NCBI GenBank assembly: GCA_031275955.1
Contig: JAISNZ010000240.1
Location: forward strand, 1 to 18,321
From: Desulfovibrio sp.
GTDB lineage: Bacteria; Desulfobacterota; Desulfovibrionia; Desulfovibrionales; Desulfovibrionaceae
Direction: 5' to 3'
DNA length: 18,321 nucleotides
Positions 4,875-12,588 of the stretch are shown here, piece after piece. The notes under the pieces are model-generated. The model saw only the letters and a program-made list of their open reading frames with translations, did not search any database and had not been told where the DNA came from. The stretch's first letter is position 1; the number at the start of each line of letters is the position of its first letter. Made by a program: the position numbers and the translations under genes.

Positions 4875-7787
4875 ATGCGGGAATTTTTTTCCAGTTCCTT
4901 TTTGCGCACAGCGCTTCTGCTCTTTGCCCTTGCCGCCGTGCCGGCCTTTGGCAGCGTCCTTTTGACCGGGCTGGAGCGCGGCGCGGAAGACGCCCGCGAG
5001 GCGGGGAAACATGCCCTGGACATTGTCGGCGCCCTGGCCCAGGCCCAGCGCGAGATCACGGCCGATACCGAAACCCTGCTCTCCACCCTGGCCCATGCCG
5101 GAAATCTGGACTGCGCCTCCGAAAGCCTGCACAGCTTTCTGGGCAGCCTGCATCAGGGGCACCCGGCCTTCGCCCATATCTTCATCGCGGAAAGAAGCGG
5201 GACGGTGATTACCTCCAGGTCCGGAAACACGGAACGCATCACGATTGAGGACCGGGTCTACTTTCTGGAGGCCCTGGAGGGGGAATCCCTGATTCCGGGA
5301 TCGGTGACGGTGTCCCGCATTGACCAGCGGCCCACCTTCCACTTCGGCTATCCCGCCGTCTGCGCCGACGGCCTGCAGGCGGTCCTGGGCCTGGGCATCC
5401 AGTTCAGCTATTACGACGACATCCTGCACTCCCTGCGGCTGACGCCAGACATGGATATCTACCTTGCCGACATGGACGGCCGGGCCATTTTCGCGCGCGC
5501 GGACGGCCGCGTCGCCTTCGAAATTCCCCAGGAGGTCCTCGCCCCGCTGCGGAACGCTTCCGCCTCTTCCGGGACCCTCACCCTGGGGAAGCGCCTGATC
5601 GCCTTTGAGCGGCTCTCCCTGCCCGGCCGCTCCGCCCCCTACATGCAGGCTGTTCTGGTCGCTCCGGAGTCCTCTCTGCGCGCCGGGGACGGGGATCTTG
5701 TCCGTCGGACCGTCGTTTTTCTGCTCATCGCCCTGGCCGGAATGATCGGGCTTACGGCCATTCTGGCGCGCGTGGTCATCCTGCCCTCCATCAGCCAGTT
5801 GCTGGCGGCGGCGCGCCGCTTCGGACAGGGGGAATATGAAAACAAGGTCAGCCTGTCCCGTTCCTGCCTGGAATTTACAGCCTTGGCCGATTCTCTGAAC
5901 ACCATGGCCGATGCCCTGGACAAACGGGAAAAGGAACTCCTGGCCGCCCGGGAATACGCCGAGATCGCCGACAGAAACAAAAGCGAATTCCTGGCCAATA
6001 TCAGCCACGAAGTGCGCACGCCCATGAACGCCATTATCGGCATGGCCTATCTCGCCCTAAAGGAGGATCTCAGCCCGCAGCAGCGGGAGTATCTGCAGAA
6101 AATCCACGCCTCCGGGAGCAGCCTCCTGCACATCATCAACGACATTCTGGAACTTTCCCGCCTGGACGCCGGAAAGCTCTGCGTGAAGAACATCCGTTTT
6201 GATCTTCCGGCAAGCCTGAAGGCCCTGCACGACCGCTACGCCCCCCTGGCCCGGGAGAAGGGACTGACCTTGCTCTTTCAGATTTCCCCCGACACTCCCG
6301 GCCACGTCAGCGGCGACCCCGTGCGTCTGGAGCAGATCCTGGCCAATGTCCTGGACAACGCCCTGCATTTCACCGCCCGGGGATCTGTCAGCCTGACCTG
6401 TTCCCGGCTGGACGGGGCCGGGGAGGAAAAGGTCACCCTCCGGCTGGATGTGGCCAATAGCGGAGAGGCCATTCCCCCGAGCCAGCTCGCCAGCCTGCGG
6501 GAAATTTTCGCCGGAGGGAGCGACACCTTGCCGGAAAGCCTGTCCGGGACCACCAGCAAGGGTTTCGGCCTGGCCCTTTCCAACCGGCTGCTCCGCCTGA
6601 TGGGGGGTAGGATGGAGGTGCAGAGCGAACCGGGCCGGGAAGTCGTCTTCAGCCTGTTCCTGCCTCTGGCCCTTCAAGGCCGGGAGCGGGGGCGCACCCA
6701 GGTCCTCCTGCGCGGGGTCCGCGTCCTGGCCCTGGACGCCAACGCGAACGATCTGGCCGGAACGGACGCCTTCCTGCGGCAGTTCGGGATGGAGGTGACC
6801 CGCGGCGAGAATCCCCAGAATGCCCCGGACATCCTCGCCCGGGCCGATGCGGAAGGCCGGCCCTTTGATCTGGTGGTTCTGGCCTGGAACATGGCCGCCG
6901 CGGACCCTCTGGAGATCGTCCGCCGGATCAAGGCCCCCCGGGTCCTGTCCCGCGCGCCCCGCGTGATCATGCTTTCCCCCTATACCTGGGGCCGGGCCGA
7001 CGTCCTGGCGGAATACGCCGATGTGGACGCCTTCCTGCATAAGCCCGTCAACGGCTCCATGCTTCTGGACACTCTGATGACGCTCTTCCGCTCGCGGACG
7101 GAAGAGTTTCCCCCTGTTGCGGAAGCGGAGATCCCGGCGCCGCTCGAAGCCGGCCGGGAAAGTCTGGAGGGGATGCGGGTCCTGGTGGTGGAGGACAACG
7201 AGATCAACCAGCAGATCGCGGAGGAAATCCTGGTTTCCGCCGGGGTTCTGGTCACCCTGGCCGGCGACGGCGAGGCCGCTCTGGCCCTGTTTGACGCGGC
7301 CGCGGCGGCGCCGCCCTTTCATCTGGTGCTCATGGATGTCCAGATGCCAGTCATGGACGGCTTTGAAGCCGCGCGGCGGTTGCGCGCCCTGGCCGCCCCC
7401 TGGGCTGCGGATCTGCCGATAATCGCCATGACGGCCCACCAGCGCGACGAGGAAATCGCCCGCATTCTGGACGCCGGCATGGACGAGCATCTGGCCAAAC
7501 CCATTGCCGTGGATTCCCTTTTTCCGGCCCTGCGGCGCTGGCGTCCCCCGCCTCCCCTGACTGACCCCGCGCGCGTCGCCGCCCTGCGCGCCCTGCATAC
7601 CGCGCTTGCGCGCCAGGACGTCCCTGTCCGGGACAAGGACGCGGCCGATCTTCTGGAAACCTGCCTTTTCCCCGGCAGGGCCGCCCGCCTGCTGGCCCTG
7701 ATCCGCGCGGGCCGTTTCCCCGAGGCCGCCTCCCTGCTGAAATCCGCGGATACGACCCTGAAATTCCTGAAGGAAGGCGGGGCATGA
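4875..7787 (+). CDS. Hybrid sensor histidine kinase, degenerate ATP site, two receivers, no HPt
   Basis: A 970-residue inner-membrane sensor. TM1 is at about 9-30, then a periplasmic dCache-like sensor (about 31-277, with DRVYFLEALEG at 126-136). TM2 is at about 279-303, followed by a HAMP-like linker. The HisKA domain has NISHEVRTPMNAIIG (phospho-His378), and the ATPase domain an N box LANVLDNALHF (489-499). The G1 box reads NSGEAI (528-533) instead of DxGxGI, and G2 reads KGFGLAL (562-568), so ATP binding is doubtful. The first receiver (about 614-735) has VVLAWNM where the acceptor Asp should be. The second (767-890) is intact: EDN 773-775, Asp821, Lys875. A helical tail ends the protein. 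I chose the ATG at 4875 because TM1 follows at once; a GTG at 4863 with GGGGAAG upstream is a real alternative. It overlaps the next kinase by 4 bases. Confidence 0.88.
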   Translation: MREFFSSSFLRTALLLFALAAVPAFGSVLLTGLERGAEDAREAGKHALDIVGALAQAQREITADTETLLSTLAHAGNLDCASESLHSFLGSLHQGHPAFAHIFIAERSGTVITSRSGNTERITIEDRVYFLEALEGESLIPGSVTVSRIDQRPTFHFGYPAVCADGLQAVLGLGIQFSYYDDILHSLRLTPDMDIYLADMDGRAIFARADGRVAFEIPQEVLAPLRNASASSGTLTLGKRLIAFERLSLPGRSAPYMQAVLVAPESSLRAGDGDLVRRTVVFLLIALAGMIGLTAILARVVILPSISQLLAAARRFGQGEYENKVSLSRSCLEFTALADSLNTMADALDKREKELLAAREYAEIADRNKSEFLANISHEVRTPMNAIIGMAYLALKEDLSPQQREYLQKIHASGSSLLHIINDILELSRLDAGKLCVKNIRFDLPASLKALHDRYAPLAREKGLTLLFQISPDTPGHVSGDPVRLEQILANVLDNALHFTARGSVSLTCSRLDGAGEEKVTLRLDVANSGEAIPPSQLASLREIFAGGSDTLPESLSGTTSKGFGLALSNRLLRLMGGRMEVQSEPGREVVFSLFLPLALQGRERGRTQVLLRGVRVLALDANANDLAGTDAFLRQFGMEVTRGENPQNAPDILARADAEGRPFDLVVLAWNMAAADPLEIVRRIKAPRVLSRAPRVIMLSPYTWGRADVLAEYADVDAFLHKPVNGSMLLDTLMTLFRSRTEEFPPVAEAEIPAPLEAGRESLEGMRVLVVEDNEINQQIAEEILVSAGVLVTLAGDGEAALALFDAAAAAPPFHLVLMDVQMPVMDGFEAARRLRALAAPWAADLPIIAMTAHQRDEEIARILDAGMDEHLAKPIAVDSLFPALRRWRPPPPLTDPARVAALRALHTALARQDVPVRDKDAADLLETCLFPGRAARLLALIRAGRFPEAASLLKSADTTLKFLKEGGA

Positions 7788-10700
7788 TTTTTAGCCGATC
7801 CTTCCGCAGCATCCTGTATGTCATGGTTTTTCTGGCCATGCTGCCCCCCCTGGCCCTGGCCCTCTATTCGGGTCTGGAAAGCCGATCCCGGGCCATGGCG
7901 GAAGCCGAGGAGCAAGGAAGCGATCTTCTGGACAAGATTGCCGAGCAGTACGCCCTGCTGACCGGGTCCGCCCGCATCCTGCTGCTGACTCTGGGACGGC
8001 TGGATTCCCTGCGGGGAGAGGACGCGACGCAAACCACCCTGCTGCTGCGGAATCTGCTCAAGCGGCACAGCGTCTACGCCAATCTGCTGCTCATTGACGG
8101 CCAGGGCAGGGTAATCGCCTCGGCCCGGCCCATGGCCCGGACAGAGCGCCTTGACGATACCCCCTATTTCCAGGAAGTGATGCGCTCCCGCGCCTTTACC
8201 GCGGGCGGGCTCCACCCGGATCCGGTGACGGGGGAAACCATCCTGTCCTATTTTCTGCCTGTCCCGGACGCCTCCTCGGACAGAATCCAGCGCTGTCTCA
8301 TGGTTTCCGTGAAGCCGGAAGCCGGCATCCGGAGCTTTTCGGAGAGCGGTCTGGCGGAACACGCCCGGATCTACGCCCGGAGCGAAAACGGCCGGATGGT
8401 CTATGCCTGGCCGCCCGATCCCTCCGAGGCGGAAAAGGCCGTGGAGGCGGAAGCCTGGCGGAAAATTTCCAGGACGGACGACCTGTCCGGAACGCTCCAT
8501 CCGGAGGGCGGGGAATATCTGTTGCAGTACCGGCGGCTGAGCGTTCCCGATCTGCGGGAACCCGCCCTGACCCTGGAACTCCTGATCCTCAAGGCCGGAG
8601 CCTTTGCCGCCTCCGATGCCCTCCTGGCCCGCCGCCTGCTCTTTCTGGGCCTGACCGCGGCCTTGAGTTTCTGCCTGGCCTTTTTCCTGGGCAACAGGGT
8701 TCTGCTCCGGCCGGTGAGCCTGCTGGCGGAGGCGGCCCGCTCCCTGGCCGGAGGAAATCTGGCCGCGCGGTCCTCCTTCCGGGGCTTCAGGGGTGAAATG
8801 GGGCTTCTGGCCAAGGCTTTTGACGAAATGGCCGCCTCCCTGGAGGCCCGCAGCCGGGAACTGGTCAAGGCCACCCTGGCGGCGGACGCGGCCAGCAAGG
8901 CCAAAAGCGGATTCCTCTCCAACATTAGCCATGAGATCCGCACGCCCGTGAACGCGGTTATCGGCATGGCCTATCTGGCCCTGAAGACCGATCCCCCCCC
9001 CAGGCTGCACTCCTACGTCTCGAAAATCTACGGAGCGGCCAACACCCTCCTGGGGGTCATCAACGACATCCTCGACTTCTCCGAAATAGAGGCCGGGCAG
9101 TTGAACCTGGAACGCCTGGAATTCAGGCTGGAGGATCTCCTGGACAACATCGCCGCCCTGATCAGCCAGCAGGCGGAGGAAAAAGGGCTGGAAGTCCTCT
9201 TCGGCTCGGACGCCAATGTGCCCGCCTCCCTGGTGGGCGACCCCCTGCGCCTGGGACAGATCCTGGCCAAGCTGCTCAGCAATGCCGTAAAATTTACGGA
9301 AAAAGGGGAAATCCTGATCTCCTGCACCCTGGATGCCGTGCTGGGGGAATCCATCCGCCTGCGTTTCATGGTCAAGGACACCGGCATCGGCATGACTCAG
9401 GAGCAGCAGGGAAAACTCTTCACCGCCTTTACCCAGGCCGACGGCTCCATCACCCGCCGCTTCGGGGGCACCGGCCTGGGATTGACCATCACCAAGCGCC
9501 TTCTGGATCTCATGGGCGGTTCCATCCAGATTGCCAGCGAACAGGACAGGGGCACCACCGTCATCTTCACGGTCCCCTTCGGCCTGCCCCCCCTCAACCG
9601 CGAAGAAGGGGAGCAGGATCGCCGCTGGGTATCCGCCCGCATCCTGGTGGTGGACGGCAACGAATCGAACCGGAACCTCCTGCGGGGCATTCTGGCCAAC
9701 ATCCGTTTTCAGGCCGATTGCGCCGCTTCTCCCTCCGAGGCCTTTGCCCTGCTAAGGCAGGCGGACGCCGCCCAAAACCCCTACCGCATTGTGCTCATGG
9801 ACTGGAGAATGCCCGAGATGGACGGCATTGAGGCCACCTACCGCCTGTTCTCGGAGGTCCCCCTGCGCTGCAGGCCCGCCGCGCTCATCGTTACGGACGC
9901 GGGCCTTTCGGAGATCGAGCCGCAGGCGAAAAAGGCCGGGGCGGACGGGGTGCTGTACAGGCCGCTGAACAAGTCCATTCTTTTCGACGCCCTGGCGGAG
10001 ATCCTGCAGGGCGAAAGCCGCATCCTGCCCCTCGCGGCCGCAGCTCCCCGCAAGGACGACGCCTCTCCCTCCCTGGGAGGACTCTCCCTCCTCCTGGTGG
10101 AGGACAACCCCATCAACCAGCAGGTGGCCAGGGAACTGCTTCAGGGCGCGGGCGCCGTTGTGACCGTCGCCGACAACGGCCGCCTGGCCGTGGAGATTAT
10201 CCGGGCGACCTCGGGCATTCCTCCCTTCGATCTGGTGCTCATGGATCTGCAGATGCCGGAAATGGACGGCTTTGAAGCCACCAGGATCATCCGGAGCTAC
10301 GACATCTACGACACCATGCCCATTGTGGCCATGACCGCGCACGCCATGCTGGAGGACCGGCAGAAATGCCTGGATGCGGGCATGAACGATCATATCGCCA
10401 AGCCCGTGGAGGTCGACAAGTTTTTCGCCACCCTGCTGCGCTGGGTGCGTCCCCTTTCCCCGCGCATCACTCTGGGCAGGCGCCCCGCCGCGCCGAAGGA
10501 AGACCAGGCCGGGGTTTCCCTTCCCGCCAGCGCCAGAGAAGGCGCCCTGCACCTGCCCGGCCTGGACACGGAAAAGGCCCTGGCCCGCCTTGGCAACAAC
10601 GAGCGTCTCTTTATCAAGCTCCTCCGGCAGTTCCTTGATTACCACGGCGGCACGGAAGCCGATTTTTACGCGGCCCTGGAAGCGGGCGACGAGGTCGGCG

Positions 10701-11161
10701 CCCAGCGCGTCGCCCATACCCTCAAGGGCGTTGCCGCGGCCATCGGCGCCACCGCTCTCTCCGGCGAGGCCGCCCTCCTGGAAATCTCCTTCCAGGAAAC
10801 CAACCGGGAGAAGACCCGCGCCCTGGCCCTCTCCTGCTTCAATTCCCTGCGCCGGATCCAGGCCCTGCTCAAGGAGGCCTTCGCTGAAACGGAGCCGGAA
10901 AAGCAGCCCCCCAAAGCCCGCGCCGCGGAGCTTTCCGCCGGGGAAAAGGCCCGCCTGACGGAATTTCTGGATGCCCTGGCTGTCTACCTCAAGGACTCCG
11001 ACGCCGATGCCGTCCCCTTTGCCGCCGCCAAGCGGGACTCACTCTCCTCCCTTCTCCCCGCTGAGGCCCTGGAAAACCTCCTGCAGCAGATCGGCCGTTT
11101 CGATTTCGACGCCGCCCTGGAAAGCGTGGAAAAACTGCGCCCGGGCGCGGCCTCTTCCTGA
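7784..11161 (+). CDS. Hybrid sensor histidine kinase with two receivers and HPt
   Basis: A 1125-residue membrane phosphorelay kinase. TM1 is at about 10-29, a dCache-like periplasmic sensor at 30-282 (DDTPYFQEVM at 124-133), TM2 at 283-303, then HAMP. HisKA has NISHEIRTPVNAVIG (phospho-His383). The ATPase motifs are complete: N box ILAKLLSNAVKFTEKGE, G1 DTGIGM (532-537), F box and G2 GGTGLGL (561-567). Receiver 1 (about 617-742) keeps Asp673 (LMDWRMP), but the usual KP lysine is Arg726 (YRP). Receiver 2 (767-887) is complete: EDN 773-775, Asp821, KP at 873-874. An HPt follows (about 925-1030) with phospho-His978 in AHTLKG, then a helical tail (1048-1118). Its ATG overlaps the stop of the preceding kinase (ATGA), with AAGGAAGG upstream, so the two are translationally coupled. 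The sensed ligand and the final response regulator are unknown. Confidence 0.9.
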   Translation: MIFSRSFRSILYVMVFLAMLPPLALALYSGLESRSRAMAEAEEQGSDLLDKIAEQYALLTGSARILLLTLGRLDSLRGEDATQTTLLLRNLLKRHSVYANLLLIDGQGRVIASARPMARTERLDDTPYFQEVMRSRAFTAGGLHPDPVTGETILSYFLPVPDASSDRIQRCLMVSVKPEAGIRSFSESGLAEHARIYARSENGRMVYAWPPDPSEAEKAVEAEAWRKISRTDDLSGTLHPEGGEYLLQYRRLSVPDLREPALTLELLILKAGAFAASDALLARRLLFLGLTAALSFCLAFFLGNRVLLRPVSLLAEAARSLAGGNLAARSSFRGFRGEMGLLAKAFDEMAASLEARSRELVKATLAADAASKAKSGFLSNISHEIRTPVNAVIGMAYLALKTDPPPRLHSYVSKIYGAANTLLGVINDILDFSEIEAGQLNLERLEFRLEDLLDNIAALISQQAEEKGLEVLFGSDANVPASLVGDPLRLGQILAKLLSNAVKFTEKGEILISCTLDAVLGESIRLRFMVKDTGIGMTQEQQGKLFTAFTQADGSITRRFGGTGLGLTITKRLLDLMGGSIQIASEQDRGTTVIFTVPFGLPPLNREEGEQDRRWVSARILVVDGNESNRNLLRGILANIRFQADCAASPSEAFALLRQADAAQNPYRIVLMDWRMPEMDGIEATYRLFSEVPLRCRPAALIVTDAGLSEIEPQAKKAGADGVLYRPLNKSILFDALAEILQGESRILPLAAAAPRKDDASPSLGGLSLLLVEDNPINQQVARELLQGAGAVVTVADNGRLAVEIIRATSGIPPFDLVLMDLQMPEMDGFEATRIIRSYDIYDTMPIVAMTAHAMLEDRQKCLDAGMNDHIAKPVEVDKFFATLLRWVRPLSPRITLGRRPAAPKEDQAGVSLPASAREGALHLPGLDTEKALARLGNNERLFIKLLRQFLDYHGGTEADFYAALEAGDEVGAQRVAHTLKGVAAAIGATALSGEAALLEISFQETNREKTRALALSCFNSLRRIQALLKEAFAETEPEKQPPKARAAELSAGEKARLTEFLDALAVYLKDSDADAVPFAAAKRDSLSSLLPAEALENLLQQIGRFDFDAALESVEKLRPGAASS

Positions 11162-11241
11162 GAGGGCGGAGCCTCAAATTGTTTTCGCCCCTTTCCCCCG
11201 CTCCGGCGGATTGCGGCCCGGACAGCCGGGGAATTTCCTTT

Positions 11242-11270
11242 TTGACAAGCCACCGCGCCTGGGATAGAAA
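11242..11270 (+). promoter_or_regulatory. Strong sigma70-type promoter for the hisS operon
   Basis: A perfect TTGACA (11242-11247) is followed after 17 bases by TAGAAA (11265-11270). Transcription should start near 11277, leaving a leader of about 28 bases before the hisS ATG. The 143-base gap after the kinase operon shows no clear intrinsic terminator, so some read-through from the kinases is possible. Confidence 0.75.
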
Positions 11271-11304
11271 ACTTTTTTTCCTTTTGCCGGTTGAGGACGC
11301 CTTC

Positions 11305-12564
11305 ATGGATACCACCCCGCGCGCCATCCGCTCCGTCAAGGGCTTCGCCGATCTTTTCGAGCCCTGGAGCGCCCTTTTCACCCGCATGGAGGATACCGCC
11401 CGCCGCGTCTTCGGTGCTTACGGCTACCGGGAACTGCGCCTGCCCCTGCTGGAATATGCCGATCTCTTTTCCCGGGCCATCGGCGCGGAAACGGACGTGG
11501 TGCAAAAGGAGATGTTCACCTTTCCCGACCGCGGGGGACGCCTCGTAACCTTGCGGCCCGAGGCCACGGCCGGGATCATGCGCGCCTGCATCGAAAACGG
11601 CCTCTGCGGCCGGGAAAGCCTGTCCAGGATCTTCACCTGCGGCCCCATGTTCCGCTATGAGCGGCCGCAGAAAGGGCGCATGCGCCAGTTCCACCAGATC
11701 GACTGCGAATGCCTCGGCCTGGTGGAGCCCCAGGCGGACGCCGAAATCCTCCTCATGCTCCTGCACTTTCTGCGGGAACTGGGCATCCGGGATTTGGTCC
11801 TGGATCTCAACACTCTGGGCTGCCGCCTTTGCCGCCCTGCCTATGGCCGCGCCCTGACCGCCTTTCTGCTGACCCTTTCCCCCGAAGATCTGTGCGAGAA
11901 CTGCCGCCGCCGGGCGCGGACCAATCCTCTGCGGGTTCTTGACTGCAAGGAAGCCGCCTGTCAGGCCCTGCTGCGGGACGCCCCGCTCCTTCCTGATCAT
12001 GTCTGCCCGGACTGCGCCGATCACTTCGCGGCCGTCCGCGCCCTGCTGGAGAATCAGGGCGTGGCCTGCAACCTGAACCCCCGTCTGGTGCGCGGCCTGG
12101 ACTACTACAACCGCACCGCCTTTGAGCTGATCTCCTCCGCCATCGGGGCCCAGGGCGCCGTGGCCGGCGGCGGCCGCTATGACGGCCTTCTGGCCCAGCT
12201 AGGGGGGCCGGATCTTCCCGGCATAGGTTTTGCCTGCGGCATGGAACGCCTGGCCCTGCTCATGGACGAAGCCGGCCGGAACAGGCCGGACTTTTTCATC
12301 GCCGCCCCAAGGGCGGCCGGAACCGCTCTGGAGCTGGCCCAGGTTCTCCGGGAGGCGGGCCTTTGCGGGGAGGCGGCCTTCAGCGCCGGAAGCCTGAAAA
12401 GCCAGATGCGCCAAGCCTCCCGCAGCCGCGCCCGCTTCTGTCTGATCCTCGGCGAGGAGGAACTGGCCCAGGGAACAGTGACCATCAGGGATATGGACAA
12501 GGCCACGCAGCATCCCCTGTCCCGGACGGACCTGCCCGCCTGGGCGGCGGAACGGCTGGTCTGA
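11305..12564 (+). CDS. hisS: Histidyl-tRNA synthetase
   Basis: The 419-residue class II synthetase charges tRNA-His with histidine in the cytoplasm. Motif 1 region: about residues 44-66. Motif 2: FRYERPQKGRMRQFHQ (116-131). The histidine-specific blocks are LVRGLDYYNRTAFE (261-274) and AVAGGGRYDGL (285-295), and motif 3 is GIGFACGMERL (306-316). A C-terminal anticodon-binding domain follows from about 328. The insertion region holds four closely spaced cysteine pairs: C173/C176, C197/C200, C214/C219 and C234/C237. These could bind zinc and are known in some HisRS lineages. GAGG lies 8 bases before the ATG. The length is normal. It is the first gene after a strong promoter, and aspS follows 24 bases later. 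Confidence 0.97.
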   Translation: MDTTPRAIRSVKGFADLFEPWSALFTRMEDTARRVFGAYGYRELRLPLLEYADLFSRAIGAETDVVQKEMFTFPDRGGRLVTLRPEATAGIMRACIENGLCGRESLSRIFTCGPMFRYERPQKGRMRQFHQIDCECLGLVEPQADAEILLMLLHFLRELGIRDLVLDLNTLGCRLCRPAYGRALTAFLLTLSPEDLCENCRRRARTNPLRVLDCKEAACQALLRDAPLLPDHVCPDCADHFAAVRALLENQGVACNLNPRLVRGLDYYNRTAFELISSAIGAQGAVAGGGRYDGLLAQLGGPDLPGIGFACGMERLALLMDEAGRNRPDFFIAAPRAAGTALELAQVLREAGLCGEAAFSAGSLKSQMRQASRSRARFCLILGEEELAQGTVTIRDMDKATQHPLSRTDLPAWAAERLV

Positions 12565-12588
12565 AACCGACGCCGTCAGGAATCTCCC

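Noticed and set aside
7319..9010. 563-codon minus-strand frame across the kinase junction
   Set aside because: Low-complexity translation, fully antisense to two well-supported kinases, and no ribosome binding site of note.
11162..11241. Intrinsic terminator after the second kinase
   Set aside because: Only a GGGCG/CGCCC pairing with a long loop is present, without a T-tract.
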